The position numbers were made by a program, and so were the translations under genes. From Neolewinella xylanilytica (GTDB lineage: Bacteria; Bacteroidota; Bacteroidia; Chitinophagales; Saprospiraceae): a stretch of 64,000 bases of DNA. This document shows, piece after piece, positions 9,027 through 17,167 of the stretch. Where the stretch lies: assembly GCF_002934605.1 (NCBI RefSeq), contig NZ_PTJC01000009.1, forward strand, positions 1 to 64,000. Reading direction: 5' to 3'. Position 1 is the first letter of the stretch. Every line of letters begins with the position of its first letter. The notes beneath the pieces were generated by a model, which saw only the letters and a program-made list of their open reading frames with translations, did no database searches and had not been told where the DNA came from.

Positions 9027-10016
9027 ATGAAAAACTTACTCACCCAACTCTACGGCAGAAAGCCCCTCGATCGAGCAACGGCCTACCAAACGCTGACCCG
9101 GATTGCCAACGGCGAGGCCGCCGAACCGGAGATTGCCGCGGTCGTATCGGCCATCAATATGCGCCCGCCCCACCTCTCCGAGATCCAGGGATTTCGCGAT
9201 GCCATGCTCGAGCTTGCCGTCCCTCTGCCGTTGGACGGTCGGGAAACCATCGACATCGTCGGTACGGGCGGGGACGGTAAGAACACCTTTAATATCAGCA
9301 CGCTCTCCTGCGTGGTCGTCGCCGGAGCCGGCTACCCCGTCACCAAGCACGGCAGCTACGGAGTGAGCAGCAACGTGGGCAGCAGCGACGTACTCCAGGC
9401 ACTGGGCTACACCTTCAGCAACGACCGGGATAAAATGCTAGGCGACCTGGACCGGGCCGGCATCTGCTTTCTCCACGCCCCCTTATTTCATCCGGCGATG
9501 AAGAACGTGGTGCCCGTGCGCAAAGCGCTGCGCGTACGTACCTTCTTCAATCTGCTCGGCCCGCTGATCAACCCGGCCCGCCCTAAATATCAGCTCTTTG
9601 GGACCTACGATCGGGAGGTAAGCCGGATCTACGATTACATTCTCCAGTCCGAGGAAGCGCGGGAGTACCTCATCGTCCACGCGATGGACGGCTACGACGA
9701 GGTTAGTCTGACGGAGGGGGTGAGTGCGCGGGGCCGCAGGAGCCAGGGCATTCTCTATCCGAAAGATTTTGGCTTACCCTCCCTTTCCCCGGACGACCTC
9801 TACGGCGGTGAGACCCCCGAAGAGGGGAAACAGATCTTCCTGGCCGTACTGCAAGGTAAGGGTACGCCCGCCCAGGAGGCCGTAGTCTGCGCCAACGCGG
9901 GGCTGGGCATTCACGTCATACATCCGGAACGGGACCTACAGGACTGCGTGCTGGAGGCGCGGGAAAGCATCCGCAGCGGAAAGGCGCTGGCCGTGTTGCA
10001 GAAACTATTGGACTAG
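9027..10016 (+). CDS. trpD: Anthranilate phosphoribosyltransferase
   Basis: TrpD joins anthranilate to PRPP to give phosphoribosyl-anthranilate, the second step of the tryptophan branch. It has 329 residues. The PRPP-binding glycine loop GTGGDGKNTFNIST, the KHGSYGVSS segment and the RTFFNLLGPLINPA motif are all present. It is followed by trpC and trpF. trpE, trpG, trpB and trpA are not in the window, so the pathway is split in this genome. The 5-bp gap to the upstream barrel gene suggests shared transcription. Confidence 0.97.
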   Translation: MKNLLTQLYGRKPLDRATAYQTLTRIANGEAAEPEIAAVVSAINMRPPHLSEIQGFRDAMLELAVPLPLDGRETIDIVGTGGDGKNTFNISTLSCVVVAGAGYPVTKHGSYGVSSNVGSSDVLQALGYTFSNDRDKMLGDLDRAGICFLHAPLFHPAMKNVVPVRKALRVRTFFNLLGPLINPARPKYQLFGTYDREVSRIYDYILQSEEAREYLIVHAMDGYDEVSLTEGVSARGRRSQGILYPKDFGLPSLSPDDLYGGETPEEGKQIFLAVLQGKGTPAQEAVVCANAGLGIHVIHPERDLQDCVLEARESIRSGKALAVLQKLLD

Positions 10017-10071
10017 ACCAAACCCATAGCCGGGCCGACGCCTTATCTTGGGGATGAACAAGCATGCACCC

Positions 10072-10890
10072 ATGGCCACTATTCTGGACCGAATTATTGA
10101 ATACAAGAAACTGGAAGTCGAACGGCGACGCGCCAAGCTGCCCCTTTCGGCGCTGAAGGACGCCGAACGCTACCACGGCAAACGGCACGACTTCTGCCGT
10201 GCCATGGAGAACAGCACCGACTTCGGCATCATCGCCGAATTCAAACGGAAGTCGCCTTCCCAGAACGACATCAATACGGAAGCCGACCCGGTGGCCGTAG
10301 GGCGCGGGTACGCCGCCGCGGGTGCCGCTGCCATCTCCTGCCTCACCGATACCCAGTTCTTCGGCGCACTGCCGGACGACATCGACCGCTTGCGGGCCGC
10401 CGTCGATATTCCCGTGCTTCGAAAGGATTTCATCATCGACAGCTACCAGCTCCACGAGACCCGCGCCATGGGGGCCGATGCGGTGTTGCTAATCGCCACC
10501 GTACTGAATCCAGTGCAGATCGACGAACTCGCCGAAGAAGCCAACGAATTGGGCTTGCAGGTGATCTGCGAAGTCCACGACGAGGAGGAGGTTGCCAAGA
10601 TCAGTCCGAACGTGGATATCATCGGCGTCAATAACCGCAACCTCGGCAACTTTTCGGTAGACATCGCCCGCAGCATCGAACTGGCGGAGATGCTTCCTCC
10701 CGGCATGCTGCGCATCAGCGAAAGCGGCATCGACGACCCCCAGTCCATCGTCAAACTACGCCGCTCGGGCTACCGGGGCTTTTTGGTCGGCACCCACTTC
10801 ATGCAGCAGCCGGACCCAGGTCGTTCGCTGGCTGAATTTATCAAAAAAGCGCACGAGATCGAGGCGATTTACAAGGACGCCATCGCATGA
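10072..10890 (+). CDS. trpC: Indole-3-glycerol phosphate synthase
   Basis: TrpC closes the indole ring from CdRP, the fourth step of the branch. It is a TIM barrel of 272 residues from the chosen start MATILDRIIEYKK, which matches the usual TrpC N-terminus; alternatives are ATG 10054 (six residues longer) and TTG 10048. Catalytic landmarks are EFKRKSPSQ, VLRKDFIID, ICEVHDEEE, IGVNNRNLG and ISESGI. The end overlaps the trpF ATG by 4 bp (ATGA), implying translational coupling. Confidence 0.95.
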   Translation: MATILDRIIEYKKLEVERRRAKLPLSALKDAERYHGKRHDFCRAMENSTDFGIIAEFKRKSPSQNDINTEADPVAVGRGYAAAGAAAISCLTDTQFFGALPDDIDRLRAAVDIPVLRKDFIIDSYQLHETRAMGADAVLLIATVLNPVQIDELAEEANELGLQVICEVHDEEEVAKISPNVDIIGVNNRNLGNFSVDIARSIELAEMLPPGMLRISESGIDDPQSIVKLRRSGYRGFLVGTHFMQQPDPGRSLAEFIKKAHEIEAIYKDAIA

Positions 10891-11540
10891 AAGTAAAAGT
10901 CTGCGGATTGCGTGACCCCACTAACATAACGGCGGTCAGCGCCCTTCACCCCGCTTACCTGGGCTTCGTGTTCCACCCCGCCTCCCCGCGTTTTGCCGGT
11001 CAGGCCTCCCTGAGCGAATGGGTGCACCGGGAGCACGAACTGCTACGGGAGCAACAACTCTTCGGGGTTTTCGTCAACGCCGAAGTAGACTATATCCTGA
11101 ATACCGTCCACGACTACCGGCTCGACTGGGTACAATTGCACGGCGACGAAAGTGCAGGCTACTGCCAGGAGCTTAAACTTCTCTGGAGCGTAGACACCCT
11201 GCGGAAGCCGGGTATTGCTAAAGCCTTCTCCATTACGCCCGATTTTGATTTTAAACGGACCAATCCTTACGTAAGCAGCTGCGGCCTGTTCGTTTTTGAT
11301 ACCGGCGGCGCGGGAGCCCACGGCGGTACGGGCAAAAAGTGGAACTGGGAAAAACTGCGGGAGTACACCGGCCCGGTGCCCTTTCTGCTGAGTGGCGGCA
11401 TCGGCCCCGAGGATACGGATGCGGTCAACGCCATTGATCATCCCCAACTGCGTGGCATTGATATCAACAGTCGCTTTGAAACGCAGCCCGGGATCAAGGA
11501 CACCCAGCAGTTGGAGCTTTTCTTCCGCAAGCTGAACTGA
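10887..11540 (+). CDS. trpF: Phosphoribosylanthranilate isomerase
   Basis: TrpF isomerises PRA to CdRP, the third step of the branch. It has 217 residues. The general base cysteine lies in the N-terminal KVKVCGL and the general acid aspartate in VFDTGG; the phosphate site LSGGIGPED and the C-terminal GIDINSRFE motif are clear. It overlaps trpC by 4 bp and lies 22 bp upstream of a DUF2520 gene that is probably also in the transcript. Confidence 0.95.
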   Translation: MKVKVCGLRDPTNITAVSALHPAYLGFVFHPASPRFAGQASLSEWVHREHELLREQQLFGVFVNAEVDYILNTVHDYRLDWVQLHGDESAGYCQELKLLWSVDTLRKPGIAKAFSITPDFDFKRTNPYVSSCGLFVFDTGGAGAHGGTGKKWNWEKLREYTGPVPFLLSGGIGPEDTDAVNAIDHPQLRGIDINSRFETQPGIKDTQQLELFFRKLN

Positions 11541-11562
11541 TCATTGTTAGTAACCATCCCGG

Positions 11563-12375
11563 GTGAAGATCGCCATCATCGGAAGCGGAAACCTGGCCTG
11601 GCACCTCGCCGGGGTTTTGCCCTACCCTACTACAGTCGTTTACCGCGCCGATCGCCCGACGGAAGGCTGGCCCTGTGCGCTGCTGCCCCTTTCGGAGATG
11701 AGCCGGCTGGACTGGGATGCCGTATTTCTGGCGGTTCCCGATCAGGCTATCGCTCCGGTTAGTCGGGAGTTGGCTATTCGCATCCCGCTTGGGGTGCCCG
11801 TTTTTCACACCAGCGGAGCCACCCCGCTCGATCAGATAACGCCCTCTTTTTTACACCGGGGCGTGCTCTGGCCCATCCGCTCTTTACGGAAAGGAGAAGC
11901 CATTTCCCATTGGCGAGAGCTTCCGTTGGTGCTGCAGGCCGAAGGTAAGGTGGCGGCCGATGTACTAACCACGATCAGTGGGCAGCTGAGCGAGACGATA
12001 AGCTGGCTGAACGACCGGCAGCGGGCCCAGTTGCACCTGGCGGCGGTGTTCTCCAATAACTTCGTGACGGCACTTTACGAGGTAGCCCATGATCTCTGTT
12101 CGCGACATGCCGTTCCTTTCGACTTGCTCTTGCCCATCATCCGCCATACGGCCCTATCCCAGGATGGCACCCGCCCGGCCCTTCGTCAGACGGGTGCCGC
12201 TGCACGGGGGGACCACGCCACGATGAACCGTCACCTGGAATTACTGGACCAACCCGCGTATCGCGATCTTTACCAAATGATCAGTACGCTAATCCTCCAG
12301 TACCGGCTGCCCGAGCACGACCCGCACTTCCGGCGTGAGCCGTACGATGACTTTGAGGATCAGGGGATCCTGTAG
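11563..12375 (+). CDS. Rossmann-like DUF2520 dehydrogenase-related protein
   Basis: The 270-residue protein starts with GTG. An N-terminal Rossmann nucleotide-binding domain (IAIIGSGNLAWHLA, then FLAVPDQAI and VFHTSGATPLD) is followed by the helical DUF2520 domain (QLHLAAVFSNNFVTALYEVA). The layout resembles 6-phosphogluconate or ketopantoate dehydrogenases, but the substrate is unknown. It follows trpF closely. Its last 87 bp overlap the 3' end of a minus-strand gene, so the two genes share coding sequence tail to tail. Confidence 0.85.
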   Translation: MKIAIIGSGNLAWHLAGVLPYPTTVVYRADRPTEGWPCALLPLSEMSRLDWDAVFLAVPDQAIAPVSRELAIRIPLGVPVFHTSGATPLDQITPSFLHRGVLWPIRSLRKGEAISHWRELPLVLQAEGKVAADVLTTISGQLSETISWLNDRQRAQLHLAAVFSNNFVTALYEVAHDLCSRHAVPFDLLLPIIRHTALSQDGTRPALRQTGAAARGDHATMNRHLELLDQPAYRDLYQMISTLILQYRLPEHDPHFRREPYDDFEDQGIL

Positions 12376-12708
12376 CTCGGCCTTGGTTTGCCGTTGCAGG
12401 CGATAAGCGGTACGGATGGCCGTGAATACCGTCGTTAAGGCCGCCTCCCCCTTGTGCGCTTTCATTCGCTCCTTGATGGCTTCCTCGGTCCAGTTGGCGT
12501 GGGAACCTACCAGTTCGACGTTTAAAGAAGGGTTGATGGCGAGGGTCATCGAGAAGCTGGTAATCTTTAGCCCATAGCCTTCCAGGATCGGAAATATTTG
12601 AAGCCAGTCTTCAATAATCTGGCTGGTCTTTTCGCGGGTGCCTTCGCCTACGGTACTGGCCAGGCCGCTGATGGCTTTGCGTGCACCTTCTAAAATATCG
12701 TCTAGCAT
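12289..12708 (-). CDS. Conserved-looking hypothetical protein, 139 aa
   Basis: I do not recognise a named family. The protein is cytosolic with no signal or membrane segment: an N-terminal amphipathic helix region (MLDDILEGARKAISGL), a central IIEDWLQIFPILEGYGLKI segment, then predicted beta strands (ITSFSMTLAINPSLNVELVG) and a final LILKVIVRLTPEVRVVLG strand. Codon use and composition look genuine. Its last 29 codons are antisense to the end of the DUF2520 gene. The ATG at 12708 is the only plausible start. Confidence 0.65.
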   Translation of the reverse strand: MLDDILEGARKAISGLASTVGEGTREKTSQIIEDWLQIFPILEGYGLKITSFSMTLAINPSLNVELVGSHANWTEEAIKERMKAHKGEAALTTVFTAIRTAYRLQRQTKAELQDPLILKVIVRLTPEVRVVLGQPVLED

Positions 12709-12849
12709 ATCCTATAGATTAGACGCCCAAGATCGATTAGTAGCCATGGATAAGCAAACCGAGTCGACCGCCAGGGGGGGATAATCGACCGGCCGCACGG
12801 ACGCATGACCCCGAAGGCGCTCTTCCAGGGCAGTTGGTTGGGGCATGCG

Positions 12850-12856
12850 TACTTTG
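12850..12856 (+). promoter_or_regulatory. -7-like box TACTTTG, 4 nt before the xylanase ATG
   Basis: TACTTTG is one base shorter than TAnnTTTG and lies 4 nt before the ATG at 12861. The same 7-mer precedes the gene starting at 27481. The placement predicts a leaderless or nearly leaderless mRNA. Confidence 0.4.
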
Positions 12857-12860
12857 CGAC

Positions 12861-13940
12861 ATGTACAAGTCCCTATTTCTCCTGTTGCCGCTGCTCTACG
12901 GATCGGCTTGCACCACGCCGGCGGTGGAAACTTCCGAAATCCCAACCGCCGATCCTCCGGGGCTGGCGGACTTAGCCGATTTCCCCATCGGAGGGGCCAT
13001 TAATGAGGGACGCGTTCGCGGTGATTCCGCCCTACTGGCCATCGTATCCGAAGAATTCAGTAGCCTGACGGCAACCAATGATATGAAAATGTATGCCATC
13101 GCCCGCGGTCCGGGTGCGCTGGACTTTACCCTTCCCGATGCCTTCGTCAACTTTGCCGAGCGGCAGGGTAAGCGGGTCTTCGGACATACGCTGCTCTGGC
13201 ACTACGGGTTTCCCCGCCACCTCATGGAACTTGACGGTGAGGCCGCCGAAGGCTTTATCAATTCCTACATTGATACCGTGGTGACCCGCTACCGGGGCCG
13301 GGTAGATGGCTGGGACGTCGTCAACGAAGCGATGGCCACCAGTGGCGGCGAGTTACGGGAAACCCCGTGGTTGGAAAAGATCGGCAAAGCGTATATCCCG
13401 ATGGCCTTTCGCGCGGCCGACCGGGCGGATCCGGAAGCCAAGCTGTTCATTAACGATTTCAATACCGAACGCGACACGGCCAAACTGAACGGCCTGCTCG
13501 CGCTGGTCGAAGAAATGCAGGCCGACGGGGTACCCATCGACGGGATCGGCTTCCAGATGCACATCCGGATGGATACGGACGAGGAGCTGATCGGCCGTTC
13601 CCTCGCGAAAGCCGCGGCAACGGGTTTACTCATCCACCTGTCGGAAGTGGACATCATCTTCAACCGCCACGACGACACCCAGGGCGGCGGGGAGCAGATC
13701 GTGGACAAGATCACCCCGGAACTCCTCGAGCAGCAGGCGCAGAAATACGAAAGCTTGGCGCGTCTGTACCGGGAAAACGTTCCGCCCGCCCAACGCTACG
13801 GCATCACGTTCTGGAGCTTTACCGATCGGGATACTTGGATCAATGGCTTTTTCGACCTGAAGGACTGGCCTACGCTCTACGACGAACAACTGCAGAAAAA
13901 GCCCGCCTACTACGGATTCGCCCGCGGGCTCCGGGAATGA
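12861..13940 (+). CDS. GH10 endo-1,4-beta-xylanase, lipoprotein
   Basis: This enzyme hydrolyses internal bonds of xylan with retention. It has 359 residues from the ATG that gives a lipoprotein signal (MYKSLFLLLPLLYGSAC). Acid/base E156 lies in WDVVNEA and nucleophile E262 in IHLSEVDI, the two GH10 signatures; FGHTLLWHYG and the C-terminal FWSFTDRDTWI are also typical. No carbohydrate-binding module is present, so it is a minimal catalytic domain anchored to a membrane. A GH3 glycosidase 7 kb downstream could finish xylo-oligosaccharides, but the two are not in one operon. Confidence 0.93.
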   Translation: MYKSLFLLLPLLYGSACTTPAVETSEIPTADPPGLADLADFPIGGAINEGRVRGDSALLAIVSEEFSSLTATNDMKMYAIARGPGALDFTLPDAFVNFAERQGKRVFGHTLLWHYGFPRHLMELDGEAAEGFINSYIDTVVTRYRGRVDGWDVVNEAMATSGGELRETPWLEKIGKAYIPMAFRAADRADPEAKLFINDFNTERDTAKLNGLLALVEEMQADGVPIDGIGFQMHIRMDTDEELIGRSLAKAAATGLLIHLSEVDIIFNRHDDTQGGGEQIVDKITPELLEQQAQKYESLARLYRENVPPAQRYGITFWSFTDRDTWINGFFDLKDWPTLYDEQLQKKPAYYGFARGLRE

Positions 13941-13977
13941 AGTTTGAAAAGGACTAGTATATCCTAATCCTTTTCCT

Positions 13978-13985
13978 TACCTTTG
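13978..13985 (+). promoter_or_regulatory. -7 box TACCTTTG of the rplU-rpmA operon
   Basis: This is an exact TAnnTTTG match, 39 nt upstream of the rplU ATG at 14025. The leader is AT-rich with a run of seven T. Confidence 0.6.
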
Positions 13986-14024
13986 CGCCCCGAAATCAAT
14001 TTTTTTCACCAACATCCATTACCG

Positions 14025-14339
14025 ATGTTTGCAATCGTAACCATAGCCGGTCAGCAATTCAAAGTTGAGGAAGGTCAGGAGATCTTCGTCCACCGGCTAG
14101 AAGCCAAAGCTGGCGACTCCGTCAGTTTTGATGCGGTTCACCTCCTCGCCAACGGCGATGACGTAACCGTGGGCACGCCGATGCTCAGTGGCGCCTCCAT
14201 CGGGGCCACCGTTGTTGATCCCCTCGTCAAGGGAGACAAAGTGATCATCTTCAAAAAGAAGCGCCGCAAGGGCTACCGCCTGAAGAAGGGTCACCGTCAG
14301 CAATTCACCAAGCTCAAAATCGACTCCATCGCGGGCTAG
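14025..14339 (+). CDS. rplU: 50S ribosomal protein L21
   Basis: L21 binds 23S rRNA in the large subunit. It has 104 residues, the standard bacterial length, from MFAIVTIAGQQFKVEEGQ; this start is chosen because it is the universal L21 N-terminus. The C-terminal basic segment KKKRRKGYRLKKGHRQ is the rRNA-binding signature. From memory, several other Bacteroidota L21 proteins carry a C-terminal extra domain; this one has none, and a comparable domain is found instead on the neighbouring L27. Confidence 0.97.
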   Translation: MFAIVTIAGQQFKVEEGQEIFVHRLEAKAGDSVSFDAVHLLANGDDVTVGTPMLSGASIGATVVDPLVKGDKVIIFKKKRRKGYRLKKGHRQQFTKLKIDSIAG

Positions 14340-14389
14340 TCACGGCCCCATTCATCACTTCCCCTCGGGGAGCCAAAATTTAATATACC

Positions 14390-15193
14390 ATGGCACACAA
14401 AAAAGGTGTAGGTAGTACCGATAACGGCCGCGACAGTAAATCAAAGCGCCTGGGCGTGAAGCTCTTCGGCGGCCAGTCGGCCGAAGCCGGTAACATCATC
14501 ATTCGTCAGCGGGGAACCAAGTACCACCCCGGTGAAAACGTTTACATGGGTAAGGATTTTACCATCCACGCTAAAGTGGCCGGCAAGGTTTCCTTCTCCA
14601 AAAGCCGACTGAACCGCATGTTCGTCAGCATCGACCCCGCCGATGCGGTTGCCACCAATGGCAACGGTAACGGTAATGGTAGTTCCAGCCGTTCTGCTTC
14701 CCCTTCCAACGCCGGCCAGCCCGCCAAATCGCGGACTTCGGTTAAGGAAAATACGGAACCGGTGCATATGGAGGACGCCCCCGAGATGCCCTCCGTTGCT
14801 CCCGGTATCACGGATGAGGCCGAACTCGCCGCTGCCAACGCCGATCAAGGCGACGCACTGAATACCGCCGAAGTAACCGGTAGCGACCGCCCCGAAGAGG
14901 TAGTGCTGCCCAGCGGCAAGAAGTACAAGATCAACGACCTGACCGTTATCGAGGGCGTAGGCCCCGGTATCGCCGGGATCTTGAGCGCTGCGGGCATTAA
15001 GAGCTGGGAAGCCCTGGCCGATGCCGACGTGGACTTCCTGAAGGAACAACTCGCGGATGCCGGTGGCAACTACAGTTCCCACGATCCCTCCACCTGGCCC
15101 AAGCAGGCACGCCTTGCCGCCGACCAGAACTGGGGAGAGCTGGAAGAGCTGCAGAATAGCCTGCACGGAGGCCGCGCCGTAGAAGAGGAATAA
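14390..15193 (+). CDS. rpmA: 50S ribosomal protein L27 fused to a helix-hairpin-helix domain
   Basis: Residues 1-85 are a complete L27 ([16 protein letters not shown] start, [15 protein letters not shown]), which reaches the peptidyl-transferase centre. L27 is normally about 85-90 residues; this protein has 267. Residues about 89-170 are a low-complexity Asn/Gly/Ser then acidic linker. Residues about 180-267 form a helix-hairpin-helix-like module: [34 protein letters not shown], then [14 protein letters not shown] and a C-terminal helix. HhH modules often bind nucleic acid. The reading frame is continuous from L27 into the extension. It lies 50 bp after rplU, ending at a strong terminator. 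Confidence 0.93.
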   Translation: MAHKKGVGSTDNGRDSKSKRLGVKLFGGQSAEAGNIIIRQRGTKYHPGENVYMGKDFTIHAKVAGKVSFSKSRLNRMFVSIDPADAVATNGNGNGNGSSSRSASPSNAGQPAKSRTSVKENTEPVHMEDAPEMPSVAPGITDEAELAAANADQGDALNTAEVTGSDRPEEVVLPSGKKYKINDLTVIEGVGPGIAGILSAAGIKSWEALADADVDFLKEQLADAGGNYSSHDPSTWPKQARLAADQNWGELEELQNSLHGGRAVEEE

Positions 15194-15215
15194 TCTTCCC
15201 CTACCCCAAAAGAAT

Positions 15216-15251
15216 ACGCCCGATCAAGCAGCTGCTCGATCGGGCGTTTTT
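15216..15251 (+). terminator. Terminator of rplU-rpmA
   Basis: ACGCCCGATC-A-AGCAG pairs with CTGCT-C-GATCGGGCGT across one mismatch, then TTTTTA. It lies 22 bp past the rpmA stop, a textbook intrinsic terminator. Confidence 0.93.
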
Positions 15252-15634
15252 AGTTCCACACGTGCCCCCAGGTGGTTTGACTCCTGCTAAGAACATGGTT
15301 GGGATAGCTGGCCTGGTTCGGTAATCCCCTTGTCTTCCCCCGGCGTGAACCGGGTTCGGAGTCCTGACAAGTCGAAGGAGTTGAGGCCCGCCCTAGACAG
15401 GCCGAAGTCACTTCCCAATTTAAATAAATTGTAGGGTCAACCAAGTTTTAGGACCCGTGTGGAATAGCATCAACGCAGGATCCCCCCGTAGGGTTGTCCG
15501 CTCCCCCGGCTAATGCGTCGCCGTCATAGCCCCCTACCCTGCCCTCTCGACCGATAGCACCCGCGACCGAAACCCGATAGCCCCCGAAGGGATCACTGTT
15601 AAATATTTTCCCACGGGGATAAATAAATAATGCG
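15252..15634. other. Non-coding interval before the helicase promoter
   Basis: I find no convincing gene here. I checked for tRNA T-arms and known structured RNAs and saw none. Short reading frames on both strands have no start context, no domains and poor composition. Confidence 0.5.
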
Positions 15635-15642
15635 TACCTTTG
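15635..15642 (+). promoter_or_regulatory. -7 box TACCTTTG of the RNA helicase gene
   Basis: This is an exact match to TAnnTTTG (TACCTTTGCG). The ATG of the helicase is 173 nt downstream, by far the longest leader among the boxes seen here. Confidence 0.55.
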
Positions 15643-15815
15643 CGCCGCGAGCCGGGACTCTTTGCTTCTACCGATCCACGCCTCGCGCGATATTCCCGAC
15701 TGCTCGGGTATCATACCATTCGGACCGAAGCACGTACGATTGCTATCCGGCTACCTTGCCGGCCCTGGCATGGCTCCCCCGCATTCCGCGGGGTTGATAA
15801 TTCCCTTTTACCTTT
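15643..15815 (+). promoter_or_regulatory. Long structured 5' leader of the RNA helicase
   Basis: About 170 nt lie between the -7 box and the ATG at 15816. Two clean hairpins are visible: CCCGA/TCGGG (15695-15708, loop CTGC) and CCCCGC/GCGGGG (15777-15793, loop ATTCC), the second followed by TTGATAATTCCCTTTTACCTTT directly at the start codon. Long leaders with cold-dependent structure are common for RNA helicase and cold-shock genes; regulation here is inferred only from layout. Confidence 0.45.
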
Positions 15816-17078
15816 ATGGACAGTAAACGTCCCGCTTCCCGCTCCGGCAAAGGCCGCAGCTCTAGTAAACCCCAACGTTCCGGCGGAAACCGACGCTCCG
15901 GCGGCGGTGGCGGCGGAAACCGCGATCGCCGCGGTAGCGGTGGTGGCCGCTCCAACCACAACTATATTCCCCTGCCCGCCGACATGATGGTGCACGAGGG
16001 TGTACCCCTGAAATCCGTCGAGTACCACGCGGAAACCAAATTCGCCGACTGGCCGATCAACGCCAAGCTGAAGAGCGCCATCAAGGCCGCCGGCTGGGTA
16101 TACCCCACCGAGATCCAGGAGAAATCCTTTAAGGATGTCGCAGCCATGAAAGATGTTATGGGTATCGCCACCACCGGTACCGGTAAGACCGGCGCATTCC
16201 TGATTCCCCTGATCGATGCCTTGCTGGAAAGCGAGGATCCCTTCCAGACCCTCGTGCTGGCTCCAACACGCGAACTGGCTCTCCAGATCGAGGACGAATT
16301 CCGGGCCCTCACCCTCGGGATGAAGTACAACGCCATCACCCTGATCGGCGGCCGCAACATCAACACCGACATCGTCAACCTGAAAAAGCGCAGCTACCAC
16401 CTCGTAGTGGCCACGCCGGGACGACTCAAAGACCTCTACCAGCAAGGTAAGATCGACCTACAGGAAGCCAGCGTGCTGGTGCTCGACGAGTTTGACCGCA
16501 TGCTCGACATGGGCTTCCAGAAGGACGTGATGTTCCTCACCGAAAAGATGGGTGACCGCGACCAGACCATGCTCTTCTCCGCTACCCTCGACAAGAGCCA
16601 GCAGAAGCTTATCGATCACTTCCTGACCGATTACGAAACCATCAAGGTCAGTAGCGGGGAAGCTTCCGCCGAGCACATTAACCAGTCCGTGCGCTTCGTC
16701 GAGCCCGACAACAAGTTCGACGAACTGATCGAGATGCTCCAGCAGCCCGACATGAAGCGGGTACTGATCTTCGCCGAAACGAAGCACCGGGTCAAGAAGG
16801 TAACCAAGAAGTTGAACCAGGCCGGTATTTCCGCCGATGAGATTCACGGCAACAAAAGTCAGAACTACCGCCAGAAAGCCCTGAACGCCTTCAAGTCCGG
16901 TAAGCTCACTGCGCTCTGCGCTACCGACGTAGCGGCCCGCGGACTCGACATCGATGATATCACCCACGTCATCAACTTCGAGGCGCCTACCGACTACGAC
17001 ACCTACATCCACCGCGTAGGCCGTACGGGCCGCGCCGGCAAGGGAGGTGAAGCGATTACTTTCGTAGATAAGGCCTAG
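15816..17078 (+). CDS. DEAD-box-family ATP-dependent RNA helicase
   Basis: A 420-residue RNA helicase. Unusually the Arg/Gly/Ser-rich RNA-binding tail is at the N-terminus (about residues 1-48), not the C-terminus. The helicase core follows: motif I ATTGTGKT, Ia PTRELALQ, Ib TPGRL, motif II DEFD in VLVLDEFDRMLDMGF (Phe replaces Ala of DEAD), motif III SAT, IV LIFAET, V ATDVAARGLDID and VI HRVGRTGRAG. All catalytic residues are kept, so it should be active. It is likely involved in ribosome assembly or mRNA unwinding, perhaps in the cold, given its long leader. It is monocistronic. Confidence 0.93.
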   Translation: MDSKRPASRSGKGRSSSKPQRSGGNRRSGGGGGGNRDRRGSGGGRSNHNYIPLPADMMVHEGVPLKSVEYHAETKFADWPINAKLKSAIKAAGWVYPTEIQEKSFKDVAAMKDVMGIATTGTGKTGAFLIPLIDALLESEDPFQTLVLAPTRELALQIEDEFRALTLGMKYNAITLIGGRNINTDIVNLKKRSYHLVVATPGRLKDLYQQGKIDLQEASVLVLDEFDRMLDMGFQKDVMFLTEKMGDRDQTMLFSATLDKSQQKLIDHFLTDYETIKVSSGEASAEHINQSVRFVEPDNKFDELIEMLQQPDMKRVLIFAETKHRVKKVTKKLNQAGISADEIHGNKSQNYRQKALNAFKSGKLTALCATDVAARGLDIDDITHVINFEAPTDYDTYIHRVGRTGRAGKGGEAITFVDKA

Positions 17079-17143
17079 AGAACGACTTGGCGGGCCGAAG
17101 GGTCTGCCGCCTGACTTCGAACGTATAACCTATTTGAAAGGTA

Positions 17144-17167
17144 ACCGGCGGGACTAGTCCCGCCGGT
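17144..17167. other. Perfect 24-bp palindrome between convergent genes
   Basis: ACCGGCGGGACT is followed by its exact complement AGTCCCGCCGGT. It contains the stop codon of the minus-strand DUF5872 gene (17154-17156) and lies 66 bp after the helicase stop. It could form a stem for transcripts from either side, but neither side has a clear T run (CCTGTTT on plus, TACCTTT on minus). Confidence 0.6.

Noticed and set aside
15252..15634. Possible tRNA or RNA gene in the non-coding interval
   Set aside because: A GGTTCGGA-type segment was seen but no paired T-arm, anticodon arm or acceptor stem can be built around it.
15711..16445. Long antisense frames over the helicase and several other genes (for example over 30572-31009 and 32888-33784)
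   Set aside because: They follow the phase of GC-rich sense codons, have no domains and lie under strongly supported genes.
17144..17167. 24-bp palindrome as a proven terminator
   Set aside because: No T run follows on either strand and it includes the last codons of the DUF5872 gene, so I list it only as a palindrome.
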